64,000 nt of DNA from an uncultured Lachnospiraceae bacterium (GTDB lineage: Bacteria > Bacillota > Clostridia > Lachnospirales > Lachnospiraceae): assembly GCA_947643615.1 (NCBI GenBank), contig CANRWO010000003.1, forward strand, positions 56,453 to 120,452. The letters are read 5' to 3'. Shown here one piece after another: positions 33,707 to 43,940 of the stretch. Made by a program: the position numbers and the translations under genes. The notes under the pieces were generated by a model. The model worked only from the letters and a program-made list of their open reading frames with translations. It searched no databases and was not told where the DNA came from. How positions within the stretch are numbered: position 1 is the first letter of the stretch; every line of letters starts with the position of its first letter.

Positions 33707-35479
33707 CTATGAACAGCTGGCCAAGTCGTAATACAAACCCCTCATGGCCATCAGTTCTTCATGGGTCCCTTCCTCCGCAATCCCCTGGTTGCTGATATAG
33801 AGGATACGGTCCGCGTTCCGCACCGTGGACAGGCGATGGGCCACAATGAAGGCCGTCTTATCCTTGAGCAGAACCTCCAGGGCCTCCTGGATCAGCAATT
33901 CCGTCTCCGTATCTATGGCGCTGGTAGCCTCATCCAGGATGACCACGGAAGGATTCTTCAGGACGATCCGTGCAAAACTGATCAATTGTCTCTCCCCTGC
34001 GGAAAGACCGCTGCCCCGCTCCTCCAGCACATGGCCGTATCCGCCGTTTAATCTTTGGATAAACTTATCAGCGAAGATCATCCGGGCCGCCTCCTTACAC
34101 TCCTCGTCGGTGGCATCCCATCTTCCGTACCGGATATTGTCCAATATGGTCCCTTTAAAGATAAACGGATCCTGCATCAGCACGCCCACTTCCGAGCGCA
34201 GGGAGTATAAGCTGGCATCCCGGACATCCACGTCATCAATCTGGACGCTGCCCTCCCGGACATCATAGAAACGGGTCAGCATACTGATCACCGTAGTCTT
34301 TCCCGCCCCCGTAGGCCCTACCAGTGCAATGGTCTCCCCCGGTTTCACATGCAGCGTAAAATGCTTCAGGATATTCACGTTTTCCTCATAGCAGAAAGTG
34401 ACATCCTGGAAATCCACCTTACCCCTGACATTCTTAAGGACCACCGGATTTTCTTTATCATGGATCTCCACCGGATAATCAATGGTGTCAAAGACCTGTT
34501 CCAAGTTGGAGCTGACCTGAGCCAACTCCTGGATAATGGTCGAAAGCTGCGCCAGGGGATCCTGGAAGGCTCCCATATAACTGGTGAACGTGATCACCAT
34601 GCCCGCCGTGATGCCCACATCCCCACCCAGGATCAGCGCCAAAGCCACTCCAAAGATACACAGGATCCCGAGATGCCAGAAAAACTGAACCACCGGACTG
34701 TTCAGCCGGGAACGCTTAACGATATCCCACCACATACTCATGCTCTCCTCATGGACCTGGCGGTAAATATCCTGGTTAATGGTGATCCGGTTGTAATTCT
34801 TTACGATCTGCTCTCCCATAATGGACTCCACCAGGAAAGCAGTCCTGTTGGAATTCTTGATCCGATGGGCCGCATACATTTTCCGCAGGTAGGAGCGGAG
34901 CCAGAAAATCAGGGCCATCATAGGCACCACCGCAGCAAATACGATCAATGTCAGCATGGGGCTCAGAGAGACCATAAAGACCGTTACCACCACCAGCTTT
35001 ACTATGTAAATGGCAAACATCATAACATAATTGGAAAAAAAGTCCGCCAACCCATTAATATACTCTGTCACCCGCACTACGATCTTACCGTCCGGCCGAT
35101 TGTCAAAGTAATCGAAAGACAGCTGCTGCAGCCTTTCGAAAATATCCGTGCGGATCCGGGTAATGATATTTAATCCCATCCGCCCCATGCTCCTGGCCTG
35201 GACAAAGGTGGACAATATCTCCACTGCGGCAAGCAATGCCAATCCGCCGCCCACCAGGGCCAGCTGCCGGTTATCCTTTTCTACCACCACCTGGTCCACA
35301 ATGTACTTCAGCAGCCTGGGCGGAAGCAGGGATACCACTGACGCCACCAGCATCATGCAGCTCACCAGGATCAGGAGCCGCCTGTATGGGAGAATATACG
35401 TCAGTGTACGCCACAACTGCCGCATATCAACCTTTTTTTCTATTTTTTCATCCTCAAAAAAAGTATTTCGTTTCGCCAT
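33707..35479 (-). CDS. ABC exporter subunit B (canonical ATP site)
   Basis: A half-transporter of the B family: six membrane helices and one ATPase domain. Walker A is GPTGAGKTT and Walker B is VVILDEATSAID with the catalytic glutamate. Its signature motif is LSAGERQL in place of LSGGQ, so this subunit donates the degenerate half of one composite site. Together with the next gene it forms a heterodimeric multidrug- or lipid-type exporter like BmrCD/TM287-288. The ATG at 35479 gives 590 residues; a GTG at 35521, directly after the partner's stop codon, would add 14. Substrate unknown. Confidence 0.88.
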   Translation of the reverse strand: MAKRNTFFEDEKIEKKVDMRQLWRTLTYILPYRRLLILVSCMMLVASVVSLLPPRLLKYIVDQVVVEKDNRQLALVGGGLALLAAVEILSTFVQARSMGRMGLNIITRIRTDIFERLQQLSFDYFDNRPDGKIVVRVTEYINGLADFFSNYVMMFAIYIVKLVVVTVFMVSLSPMLTLIVFAAVVPMMALIFWLRSYLRKMYAAHRIKNSNRTAFLVESIMGEQIVKNYNRITINQDIYRQVHEESMSMWWDIVKRSRLNSPVVQFFWHLGILCIFGVALALILGGDVGITAGMVITFTSYMGAFQDPLAQLSTIIQELAQVSSNLEQVFDTIDYPVEIHDKENPVVLKNVRGKVDFQDVTFCYEENVNILKHFTLHVKPGETIALVGPTGAGKTTVISMLTRFYDVREGSVQIDDVDVRDASLYSLRSEVGVLMQDPFIFKGTILDNIRYGRWDATDEECKEAARMIFADKFIQRLNGGYGHVLEERGSGLSAGERQLISFARIVLKNPSVVILDEATSAIDTETELLIQEALEVLLKDKTAFIVAHRLSTVRNADRILYISNQGIAEEGTHEELMAMRGLYYDLASCS

Positions 35480-35521
35480 TGCCTTACACCCCAGCTCCCC
35501 TCTGCCCGCTTTGGCAGACAC

Positions 35522-37339
35522 TCAATCCGACTCCCGGTCAATCCGTACCTCATCCGCCTGCTGTTCCTGCTGTACCTGGTAGATATGCGCAAAGCTTCCC
35601 CCCTGCTCCATCAATTCCCGGAAGGTCCCTCTCTCCGTGATCCGGCCGTCCTTCATATAAATGATCTCGTCACAGTCCACCACGGAAGAAAAACGGTGGG
35701 CCGTGATAATCAGCGTCTTCTCCGAAAAATGGTCATGAATGTTCTTCAGCACCACATGTTCCGTATTCACATCCAGCGCGGAAGTGGAGTCATCCAGCAC
35801 AAAGACAGGTGCGTTTTTCAGAAATGCCCTGGCAATGGATACCCTCTGCTTCTGCCCGCCGGAAATCCCCAACCCCCGCTCGCCCACAATGGTTTTATAG
35901 CGTTCAGGCAGGGCGTCGATAAACTTTGCCGCCTGGGCGTTGGTGGCGGCTTTGGTCACCATGCGTTCGTCAATATCCGCCCGGCTGAAGGCAATATTGG
36001 ATTCAATGGTATTGGAAAAGAGGAATACGTCCTGGAATACATAAGAATACATCTTACGCAGATTTTCCAGGCTGAACTCCTTGATATCATGCCCGCTCAC
36101 CGTAATCTGCCCTGACGTTATGTCACAGACCCGTACCAAAGTTTTCAACAGAACGCTCTTCCCTGATCCGGTCTCCCCCACGATCCCAAGCTTTTTGCCA
36201 TAGGGGATGCTGATGCTAATGTGCTTTAAAATCTCTTGCCCGTCTATCTCCACAGACACATCCTTCATCTCGATGTCCGGCGTATCACAACGCAGCGTTG
36301 CCTCCTTATCCTCCGGTACCCGGCTTTCCTTCTCCATAAAACGCTTCAGGGCCAGTCCGGCTATGGTCTGCTGCTGCATATTAAATATATGGTTGTTGAT
36401 TCCCGTAATATTGTTCATAAACCGCATGACATAGGTGGAGGAAGCCAATATGTACCCCACTGTAAGGCGCCCCTGTATGACCAGCGCCGCCGCGATCACG
36501 ATAGTGCTGATATAGGCGATCTGCTTTATGGTGTTAAAAGTCAGGTCAAATTTAGATGACAGCCTGATCTGTTTCATCCGCGCCTCCAGGAAATCCGTAT
36601 TTGCCCTGGCGAATTTTTCCTTCTCCAAAGCCTCGTTGTGGAAGGACCGGACAATACGTACCGCAGCAATGTTCTCCTGGGTGGTCAGGTTCATCTCCGA
36701 GCTTTTCTTACGGATATCCCTGAAATTTTCCCGTGCCCTGCGCTTAAAATTAAGTACTGTCTTCACCAGGAAAGGCATCAGGATCACCGGAATGACCAAA
36801 AAGGATATATCAATCCCCGCAATCAGCGTCAGGGTCATTATCAGCATGAATATGGAATCTCCCAGGTAAGGGATCCTGTGGGAAAACAGCTCCTTGAACA
36901 TAATCGTATCGCTGTTCAATATCTGCAGCAGCTCACCGGAATTGTACTCGGCAATGGTGGCCGAATCCAGCTCCATGAGCTTCCCGTATGTCATATATCG
37001 AAGCTTGGTCTCCAGGTTCAGGCCGATCCGCTCCTGCATCAGGTCACGTACATAGATCAGCACAATACGCAGAAGAATCAATAACCCGTATACCGTCGCA
37101 ATGGAAAAGAACAGCTCCAGGGTATGTGGCTCCCCGAAGCGGCCCGTAAGGAGAAAATGGAAGATTCCGCCGCTTTTTTCCCCCACCTCACCCTTTTGAA
37201 TCACGAAATCAATTAAGATCCCTGTCAAAAGAGGCAGAAGCAGTTCTGCCAAGACCCCCAGGAAGCTTAATGCCTCCGCCAGGACCGCCACCGGCATATT
37301 TTTTTTGAAATACTGATATCCGAACTTTAGTGTTTCCAT
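35522..37339 (-). CDS. ABC exporter subunit A (degenerate ATP site)
   Basis: The partner half-transporter, 605 residues with six helices and an ATPase domain. Walker A is GETGSGKSV and the signature ISGGQKQR is normal, but Walker B reads VFVLDDSTSALD: the catalytic glutamate is replaced by aspartate. This is the known hallmark of the weak site in heterodimeric exporters and matches the LSAGE signature of subunit B. It has AAGGAG upstream and is the first gene of the pair, followed without a gap by subunit B. No regulator is adjacent. Confidence 0.88.
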   Translation of the reverse strand: METLKFGYQYFKKNMPVAVLAEALSFLGVLAELLLPLLTGILIDFVIQKGEVGEKSGGIFHFLLTGRFGEPHTLELFFSIATVYGLLILLRIVLIYVRDLMQERIGLNLETKLRYMTYGKLMELDSATIAEYNSGELLQILNSDTIMFKELFSHRIPYLGDSIFMLIMTLTLIAGIDISFLVIPVILMPFLVKTVLNFKRRARENFRDIRKKSSEMNLTTQENIAAVRIVRSFHNEALEKEKFARANTDFLEARMKQIRLSSKFDLTFNTIKQIAYISTIVIAAALVIQGRLTVGYILASSTYVMRFMNNITGINNHIFNMQQQTIAGLALKRFMEKESRVPEDKEATLRCDTPDIEMKDVSVEIDGQEILKHISISIPYGKKLGIVGETGSGKSVLLKTLVRVCDITSGQITVSGHDIKEFSLENLRKMYSYVFQDVFLFSNTIESNIAFSRADIDERMVTKAATNAQAAKFIDALPERYKTIVGERGLGISGGQKQRVSIARAFLKNAPVFVLDDSTSALDVNTEHVVLKNIHDHFSEKTLIITAHRFSSVVDCDEIIYMKDGRITERGTFRELMEQGGSFAHIYQVQQEQQADEVRIDRESD

Positions 37340-37543
37340 GCTTTCCGCTTCCGCTCCTTGCCCTGCCCTGTCTTCTGTCCCTGTAAACCCATGCAGCTAT
37401 TGCTTCACAATCCTTTCGACATTATCCCCTACCGCCAAAGAAAAGTCAACCCTGTACGGCCGGATAATTTCTCTATTTTTATGGCCGATTTTTATAATCG
37501 GATATTTTATCCATTTTTTAGATTCTGGTAATTTCCCATTTAT

Positions 37544-37571
37544 TGACAATAATAGCAAAAATACTTATTAT
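37544..37571 (+). promoter_or_regulatory. Promoter of the 37705 gene
   Basis: TTGACA, 16 bases, TATTAT, within an AT-rich intergenic region of 365 bases between divergent genes. A leader of about 130 bases separates it from the start codon; I see no convincing structure in that leader. Confidence 0.6.
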
Positions 37572-37704
37572 GTATCATATATTCTTTACAAAAAACGGAT
37601 AGACTCTATTCATCTCCCGCAGGGGCAAAAGCATAGTCCGCGATCACGGGGACTTGCCACAATCACAAAATTGACAGATAGCAATCAGAAAGGCGGACAA
37701 ACAT

Positions 37705-38457
37705 ATGGCAGTTATGGATGAATTCAAGGAAGAACGGGAAGCGTTAAAACATGGGACACCCAAGCAGAAATTTACTTATTTTATGGATTATTATAAATGG
37801 TACGTGATCATTGCCGTGTTAGTAGTAGTGGTAGGTTCCTACACCATATATGAGATAGCCAACAAAAAAGAAACGGCTCTGTATACCATTCTGCTGAACG
37901 CAATGGAACTGGACGCGTCGGAGTACAACGCCGGTTTTGCGGAAGCTGCAGGGATCGACACCGACACTTATCAATTGCTCTTTGACGCCAGCACAAGAAT
38001 TGATATCAACTCCATGGACGAGTCAACCATGGCAAACTCCCAGAAACTGATGGCGCACCTTGCTGCCGGGGAACTGGATATCATGATCACCGACACAAAC
38101 TCTATCACAAATTATTCTTACCAGGACGATTTTTTTACTATGGAAGAACTGCTCACCCCGGAACAGTACGAGCGGTACAAGCCTTACTTCTATTATATAG
38201 ACAAGACTACCATGGAAGAATGGCATGAATATATCTCCGACCCTGATAACCTGATGCTGGAGATTTCTTTCGATTTTCCCGACCCCAGGAAACCAGAGGA
38301 AATGGATGCCCCTGTGGCGGTAGGGATTTTCCTGGATGAAAGCGAAGCAATCAGAAACTGCTATCGTTTCAGTAGTGAAGATGTGGTCTTCTCCGTGTTC
38401 GTCAACTCCTCCCGCAGGGAAACCGCACTGCAATACCTGGAGTATCTGATGCCGTAA
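37705..38457 (+). CDS. Membrane-anchored extracytoplasmic protein, unknown function
   Basis: A charged 30-residue N-terminus with a DEFKEEREALKHGTPKQK stretch precedes one membrane helix (YVIIAVLVVVVGSYTIYEI). The remaining 200 residues are outside and acidic. The layout, charge-rich cytosolic stub, FTYFMDYYKWY, helix, then a globular domain, is common in Lachnospiraceae proteins of unknown role; the outer part (LAAGELDIMITD, YFYYID) slightly recalls solute-binding folds. The AAAGGCGG site supports the ATG at 37705. Monocistronic. I do not assign a function. Confidence 0.65.
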   Translation: MAVMDEFKEEREALKHGTPKQKFTYFMDYYKWYVIIAVLVVVVGSYTIYEIANKKETALYTILLNAMELDASEYNAGFAEAAGIDTDTYQLLFDASTRIDINSMDESTMANSQKLMAHLAAGELDIMITDTNSITNYSYQDDFFTMEELLTPEQYERYKPYFYYIDKTTMEEWHEYISDPDNLMLEISFDFPDPRKPEEMDAPVAVGIFLDESEAIRNCYRFSSEDVVFSVFVNSSRRETALQYLEYLMP

Positions 38458-38528
38458 ACCCATAGATTATAGGCGCGGCGCAGGCTTTCCTTATTCAAAT
38501 GCCCCTGCTTTTTACAGTAATCCTCCAT

Positions 38529-38607
38529 GTCAGAGCCGTTCCCTGCGATGGCACGCGTCGGAAATCTCAAATTTCCCACTGCGGTCAAGGCAATCCCCGG
38601 CTCTGAC
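38529..38607. other. Structured intergenic element with 9-bp outer inverted repeat
   Basis: GTCAGAGCC and GGCTCTGAC are perfect arms separated by 61 bases that contain a second hairpin, GGAAAT/ATTTCC. It lies between the convergent ends of the 37705 gene and gatB, where a small RNA, a terminator or a REP-like repeat are all possible. The rest of the gap (38608-38743) holds further short palindromes such as GGGACCATGGT and no gene. Confidence 0.4.
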
Positions 38608-38743
38608 TTAAATTAACGATTACATTATTCCTGTTTTCCCCGGGATGTGCGTCACACTTTATGGGATGTAAGTCCCAATTGGAGAAGCGTAGTGGGACCA
38701 TGGTGGCCAAATTGGGGCGCTGCAGGCCGCCAAGATACAGTCC

Positions 38744-40177
38744 TTATCCCAGCAGTTCTTTCAGCAGCCTGTTCACTCCGGCAGGATCGGCCTTGCCTTT
38801 CATAGCTTTCATGGTCTGCCCCACCAGGAAACCTATGGCTTTCTCCTTGCCGTTTTTATAGTCTTCCACGGATTGGGGGTTAGACGCAATGACTTCCTCA
38901 ACCGTTCCGCGCAGGGCGCTTTCGTCGGTGACGGTTTTTAATCCCTTTTCCTCTACATACCTTTCAGGATCCACATCTTCCCTGAACATGACTTCAAATA
39001 CCTCCTTGGCAACGGTTGAATTGATCGCCTTGCTCTCGGTCAGTGCAATGAGTTTCCCCAGGTTCTCCGGCGAAAAGCGGATGTCTTCGGAATCCAGCTC
39101 CTCTTCTTTCAGCAGCCTCAGCGTCTCCCCCATAAGCCAGTTGGATACCTTCTTGGGCTGGCTGCCCAAAGCCACGGTGGCCTCAAAAAGATCCGCCATG
39201 TGCTTGGACCCGGTGATAATCTCAATGTCGTAATCGGGAAGCTCATATTCCGACTTATACCTTGCCATTTTCTCCGTGCGGAACTCCGGCTGCCTGGCCC
39301 GGAGTTCTTCCAGGTACTCCTCGCTGATGCCCACTGGCGTAAGGTCCGGATCCGGGAAATAGCGGTAATCCTGGGCATCCTCCTTGGAACGCATGGCATA
39401 GGAGGTTTCCTTGGCATCATCCCAGCGCCTGGTCTCCTGCACTACGGCCTTCCCCTCCTCCAGGAGGCCTATCTGCCGCTCTCTCTCCCCCTGGATGGCT
39501 CTGGCAATGGCACGGAAAGAGTTCAGGTTTTTCATCTCGGTGCGGGTCCCGAACTGCTCCGCCCCCACCTCCCTTACAGACAGATTCACGTCCACCCTCA
39601 TGGAACCTTCCTGCAGCTTACAGTCGCTGGCCCCCAGGTATTGGATAATCAGGCGTAGCTTCTCCAGATAGGCTATAACCTCCTCAGCGCTGCGCATATC
39701 CGGCTGGGACACGATCTCAATGAGAGGTACCCCGGAACGGTTATAGTCCACCAGGGTACAATCCTCCCATTCGTCATGGATCAGTTTCCCCGCGTCTTCC
39801 TCCATGTGGATCTCATGGATCCCCACCTTTCTGCTGCCACCCGCCGTTTCTATCTCCACATACCCGTCCCTGCAGATGGGAAGGTAGAGCTGGGAAATCT
39901 GGTAATTTTGCGGATTATCGGGATAAAAATAATTTTTCCGGTCAAATTTGCAATAACGTGTGATATTGCAGTTTGTAGCCAACCCTACAGACACCGCATA
40001 CTCCAAAACCTTTTTGTTCAACACAGGAAGAGAACCGGGCATTCCGGTGCATACCGGGCAGGTGTGGGTATTGGGCCTGCCCCCAAAAGAGGTGGAACAG
40101 CCACAGAAAATTTTCGTCTTAGTGGCCAGTTCCACATGGACTTCCAAGCCAATAACGGTTTCATATTCTTTTGCCAT
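38744..40177 (-). CDS. gatB: Asp-tRNA(Asn)/Glu-tRNA(Gln) amidotransferase subunit B
   Basis: GatB binds the mischarged tRNA and activates the carboxylate with ATP. The signature is intact: YETVIGLEVHVEL at the N-terminus, the metal-site CGCS..C..C motif (FCGCSTSFGG, HTCPVC), RKNYFYPDNPQNYQISQ, and the C-terminal GatB/Yqey helical tail. The 477 residues are standard. The start overlaps the gatA stop as ATGA with GGAGGGGG upstream, so translation of the subunits is coupled. Confidence 0.95.
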   Translation of the reverse strand: MAKEYETVIGLEVHVELATKTKIFCGCSTSFGGRPNTHTCPVCTGMPGSLPVLNKKVLEYAVSVGLATNCNITRYCKFDRKNYFYPDNPQNYQISQLYLPICRDGYVEIETAGGSRKVGIHEIHMEEDAGKLIHDEWEDCTLVDYNRSGVPLIEIVSQPDMRSAEEVIAYLEKLRLIIQYLGASDCKLQEGSMRVDVNLSVREVGAEQFGTRTEMKNLNSFRAIARAIQGERERQIGLLEEGKAVVQETRRWDDAKETSYAMRSKEDAQDYRYFPDPDLTPVGISEEYLEELRARQPEFRTEKMARYKSEYELPDYDIEIITGSKHMADLFEATVALGSQPKKVSNWLMGETLRLLKEEELDSEDIRFSPENLGKLIALTESKAINSTVAKEVFEVMFREDVDPERYVEEKGLKTVTDESALRGTVEEVIASNPQSVEDYKNGKEKAIGFLVGQTMKAMKGKADPAGVNRLLKELLG

Positions 40178-41634
40178 TACTTTTCCCCCTCCCCTCTGCT
40201 CTGTTCAAAGGTATATGCGGCACGGATCAGCTTCTTCTCCTGGAAACAGTCTCCCATCAGCTGCAGGCCTATGGGCAATCCTTTGCCATCCCTTCCGCAG
40301 GGAACGCTGATGCCGGGCAGGCCGGCCAGGTTCGCAGAAATTGTATAAATGTCCCCCAAATACATCTTCATGGGATCGGATAGGCTCTCTCCCAGCTTCG
40401 GCGCAGTAGTAGGAGCCACCGGGCCAAGGATGAGATCGTATTTTTCAAAGGCCCGGTCAAAAGCCTTTTTCATCATCGCTTTCACTTTCAAAGCTTTTAA
40501 ATAATAGGCGTCATAATAACCGGAACTGAGCACAAAGCTTCCCAGCATGATACGGCGTTTCACCTCCGGGCCGAAGCCTCCGGAGCGGGTTTTCTTATAC
40601 ATCTGGTGCAATCCCTCCGCATCCTCCGCCCGATATCCGTATTTAATACCGTCAAACCGCTCCAAATTGGAGCTTGCCTCCGCTGCGGCTATGGTGTAAT
40701 AGGTAGGGATTGCATATTCCACCAGGCTCAAATCAAACTCTTCCACCACAGCGCCCTGAGCCTTCAGCAGCTCCGCCGCCTGTAGTACCGCCTCCCTCAC
40801 CTCCGGGTCCAGGCCTTCCCCGAAGTAATCCCCGGGAATGCCGATGCGCATTCCCTTTACGTCGTTTATCAACCCGCTGGTGAAGTCCGTGTCCTCCCTC
40901 CTGACGGAAGTGGAATCCTTTTCGTCATGGGAGGCAATGGCCTCCAGGACCGCCGCGCAGTCCTCCACCGTCTTTGCCAACGGCCCAATCTGGTCCAGGG
41001 AGGAACCGTATGCCACCAACCCGTAACGGGATACCGTTCCGTAAGTAGGCTTCATCCCTACTATGCCGCAGTAAGATGCCGGCTGACGGATAGAGCCGCC
41101 GGTATCGGATCCCAGGGCAAAGAAGCATTCCCCTGAAGCAACCGCCGCCGCGGAACCACCCGAGGAGCCGCCGGGAACATGCTCCGGGGCATGGGGGTTC
41201 CTGGTCGCGCCATAATAGGAGGTCTCTGTGGTGGAACCCATGGCAAATTCATCCATATTGGTCTTACCGATCAGTACCGCTCCCGCTTTCTCCAGGTTTA
41301 TGACGGCTTCCGCAGAATAGGTGGGAACAAAATTCTCCAGGATCCTGGATGCGCAGGTAGTCAGCATCCCTTCCGTACAAAGATTATCCTTTACCGCCAC
41401 AGGCACTCCCGCCAAAGGCCCGGTGAGCTCCCCCGCCTCGATCCTTTTCTGGATCTTAGCCGCCTTTTCCAAAGCTGCGTCCTTATCTACGGTTATATAA
41501 CAATGATTTATGTCCTCCCGTTCCCCAATCCGCCCAAACACCGCCTCCATAGCTTCCACTGCGGTAGTCTTTCCCGCTTTAATGGCAGCTCCAAGAGCTG
41601 TGGCAGACAGAGATAACAGATGTTCTTTTTCCAT
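40177..41634 (-). CDS. gatA: Asp-tRNA(Asn)/Glu-tRNA(Gln) amidotransferase subunit A
   Basis: GatA is the glutaminase that releases ammonia for GatB. The amidase signature carries the Ser-cisSer-Lys triad: Lys in GVPVAVKDNLCTEG, and the serines in GGSSGGSAAAVASGECFFALGSDTGGSIRQPA, cut here by position. The N-terminal AIKAGKTTAVEAMEAV helix and total of 485 residues are normal. It starts 21 bases after gatC with GGAGG upstream. Confidence 0.95.
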   Translation of the reverse strand: MEKEHLLSLSATALGAAIKAGKTTAVEAMEAVFGRIGEREDINHCYITVDKDAALEKAAKIQKRIEAGELTGPLAGVPVAVKDNLCTEGMLTTCASRILENFVPTYSAEAVINLEKAGAVLIGKTNMDEFAMGSTTETSYYGATRNPHAPEHVPGGSSGGSAAAVASGECFFALGSDTGGSIRQPASYCGIVGMKPTYGTVSRYGLVAYGSSLDQIGPLAKTVEDCAAVLEAIASHDEKDSTSVRREDTDFTSGLINDVKGMRIGIPGDYFGEGLDPEVREAVLQAAELLKAQGAVVEEFDLSLVEYAIPTYYTIAAAEASSNLERFDGIKYGYRAEDAEGLHQMYKKTRSGGFGPEVKRRIMLGSFVLSSGYYDAYYLKALKVKAMMKKAFDRAFEKYDLILGPVAPTTAPKLGESLSDPMKMYLGDIYTISANLAGLPGISVPCGRDGKGLPIGLQLMGDCFQEKKLIRAAYTFEQSRGEGEK

Positions 41635-41655
41635 TTGCTTCCTCCTGCCCCTTTC

Positions 41656-41949
41656 TCAATCAAAAGTTTTCGGGACCACAAACATACTGTCCCTGGCATC
41701 CGGCGCATTCTGCAGCATGCTGCCGCTCCTGTCCCCGTTGGTCACCACATCCTCCCGGAATACGTTCTGTACCGGGAACACATGGGACATGGGTTCCACC
41801 CCAGTGGTATCCAGCTCATTCAGCTTATCGATATAGTCCAGCATCTCGCCCATGGACTTCTTGGCCGCCTCCTTTTCCTCACCGGATAACTCCAGCTTGG
41901 CCAGGATACCCACATATTCAATTGTTTCGTCATTTATCAGATTTGCCAT
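41656..41949 (-). CDS. gatC: Asp-tRNA(Asn)/Glu-tRNA(Gln) amidotransferase subunit C
   Basis: GatC is the small clamp that holds GatA and GatB together. The 97 residues contain the family blocks [36 protein letters not shown] and FREDVV..GDRS, ending in MFVVPKTF. The ORF track begins at 42030 inside aspS, but GAGGG five bases before the ATG at 41949 defines the start. It lies 28 bases after aspS. Confidence 0.92.
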   Translation of the reverse strand: MANLINDETIEYVGILAKLELSGEEKEAAKKSMGEMLDYIDKLNELDTTGVEPMSHVFPVQNVFREDVVTNGDRSGSMLQNAPDARDSMFVVPKTFD

Positions 41950-41977
41950 ATCATCCCTCATTTCTGTACTGCCTATA

Positions 41978-43729
41978 CTAATCCCGAATTTTAATATGCA
42001 CCTCCCGCAGCTGCTGCTCGGTGACGTCATTAGGAGCGCCGCACATCAGGTCCTGGGCGGATCCGCTCATGGGAAATGCTATGACTTCCCGGATGTTCTC
42101 CTCCCTACGCAGCAGCATCAGCATACGGTCTATGCCCGGCGCCATACCCGCGTGAGGGGGCGCCCCAAACTGGAACGCCTGATAGAGCGCCCCGAATTTA
42201 CTCTTCAGGGTTTCTTCGTCATATCCGGCAAGCTCAAAGGCCTTTACCATGATGTTTATGTCATGGTTGCGGACTGCGCCGGAAGAGAGTTCTATGCCGT
42301 TGCATACTATGTCGTACTGGTATGCCAGTATCTCCAGCGGATCCTTGCCCTCCAACGCTTCAAGGCCGCCCTGGGGCATGGAGAAAGGGTTGTGGGTAAA
42401 GCCGATCTGCTTCGTATCAGGGTCAAGCTCATACATGGGGAAATCATTTACATAACAGAACCGGAATGCGTTTTCTTCCACCAGGCCAAGTTTTTCCCCC
42501 AGCTCGTTACGGATCTTTCCGGCATAAAAGTTCGCCCTTTCTTCTTTATCCGCAATAAAGAAAATGGTATCCCCGGCCTCCAGCCCCGCCAACTCTCTTA
42601 GCTTTGCCTTACCCTCTTCCGGGATAAATTTATCAATAGGCCCCTTATAAGTAAGGTCGCTGTCAACCTCCAGATAGCCAAGCCCTCCCATCCCCAGGGA
42701 AGTGGCGAAACCAAGCAGCTTTTCATGAAAACCTTTGCTCATCTCCGCATGTACCCTGATGGCCCGGACCGTCCTGCCGATAAAGGGTTTAAAACTGCAC
42801 TTCTGAAAGAAATCCGTCACATCTATGATGCGCAAGGGGTTGCGCAGATCCGGTTTGTCACAGCCGAACTCCAGCATTGCCTGCCTGTAGCTGATAACGG
42901 GGTAAGGCCCTTCCGTCACTGATGCGCCTGCCGGGGCAAATTCTTTAAACGCTGCAGAAAGCACTTCTTCCCCCACCCGGAACACATCCTCCTGGGTGGC
43001 AAACCCCATCTCAAAATCCAACTGGTAGAACTCTCCTGGAGAGCGGTCCGCCCTGGCATCCTCGTCCCGGAAACAAGGCGCCACCTGGAAATAGCGGTCA
43101 ATACCCGATGCCATCAAAAGCTGCTTATACTGCTGGGGCGCCTGGGGAAGGGCATAGAACTTTCCCTTGTATTTCCGGGAAGGCACAATATAGTCCCTGG
43201 CTCCCTCAGGGGATGAGGCGCAGAGGATAGGCGTCTGGATCTCCACAAACCCAAGCTCTGTCATCTTTTTCCTCAGAAAGGCGATGACCTGTGAGCGGAA
43301 TAATATGTTATCCCGTACCTTGGCATTCCTCATATCCAGATAACGGTACTTTAAACGGATATCCTCCCTGGTCTCCCTGGAAGTCATAATCTCAAAGGGC
43401 AGCTGTTGATACACTTTCCCCAACACCGTAATCTCCTGCGCCTCCAGTTCAATGGTACCGGTTGGAATCCTGGGGTTATAGGTTTCTTCGTCGCGTTTTT
43501 CCACCGGGCCCAGGATGCTGATGCAGGTCTCTTTTACAAGTCCCTTTAACAGCTCCGCCTTGCGGATGACTACCTGGAGCACACCGTACATATCCCTCAG
43601 GTCGATAAAGGACACGCCTCCATGGTCACGTATGCTCTCCACCCAGCCGGCAACACGGAGGGTTTCTCCGATATGGCGCTGGCTGATCTCTTTCGTCGTA
43701 ATGTCTCTGTACTGGTTCCTTACTGTCAT
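41978..43729 (-). CDS. aspS: Aspartyl-tRNA synthetase, probably non-discriminating
   Basis: A bacterial-type class IIb synthetase of 583 residues. The anticodon-binding OB fold begins [21 protein letters not shown]; the catalytic motifs include [22 protein letters not shown] (motif 2, cut) and GLAPGIDRM-like motif 3 ([12 protein letters not shown]). A GAD insertion of the bacterial type is present. The anticodon-domain histidine in RDHGG is the form seen in non-discriminating enzymes, where E. coli has leucine. With gatCAB next in the operon and GlnRS elsewhere, it probably also makes Asp-tRNA(Asn). AGAGGTGG stands before the ATG at 43729. Confidence 0.92.
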   Translation of the reverse strand: MTVRNQYRDITTKEISQRHIGETLRVAGWVESIRDHGGVSFIDLRDMYGVLQVVIRKAELLKGLVKETCISILGPVEKRDEETYNPRIPTGTIELEAQEITVLGKVYQQLPFEIMTSRETREDIRLKYRYLDMRNAKVRDNILFRSQVIAFLRKKMTELGFVEIQTPILCASSPEGARDYIVPSRKYKGKFYALPQAPQQYKQLLMASGIDRYFQVAPCFRDEDARADRSPGEFYQLDFEMGFATQEDVFRVGEEVLSAAFKEFAPAGASVTEGPYPVISYRQAMLEFGCDKPDLRNPLRIIDVTDFFQKCSFKPFIGRTVRAIRVHAEMSKGFHEKLLGFATSLGMGGLGYLEVDSDLTYKGPIDKFIPEEGKAKLRELAGLEAGDTIFFIADKEERANFYAGKIRNELGEKLGLVEENAFRFCYVNDFPMYELDPDTKQIGFTHNPFSMPQGGLEALEGKDPLEILAYQYDIVCNGIELSSGAVRNHDINIMVKAFELAGYDEETLKSKFGALYQAFQFGAPPHAGMAPGIDRMLMLLRREENIREVIAFPMSGSAQDLMCGAPNDVTEQQLREVHIKIRD

Positions 43730-43900
43730 AATCCACCTCTTTCCCGCTGCCGCCTGGGGAGAAATCCCCGGGGCAGGCAAGCGCCTTGGTGTCTCCGACT
43801 TTTCCTTACGAGTTCGCGTTGCTCGTCATAAGCTCTTGGGCCCTTCCGCTCATTCTCTCATGGCGGCTGTGCCCAAGTACTTCTGACTCTGCTCATTCGC

Positions 43901-43940
43901 GCAAATAAGTCCCGAGACACAGTTTACTGCATCCCGGGAC
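43901..43940 (-). terminator. Terminator arm of the aspS T-box
   Basis: GTCCCGGGA and TCTCGGGAC form an 8/9-bp stem, followed by TTATTT. It forms when tRNA-Asp is charged. The T-run is weaker than in the tyrS leader. Confidence 0.7.

Noticed and set aside
38361-38588. 75-residue minus-strand ORF (LNKESLRRAYNLWVYG)
   Set aside because: It starts within the inverted repeat element, half of it is antisense to the 37705 gene, and it has no clear ribosome site; not convincing as a gene.
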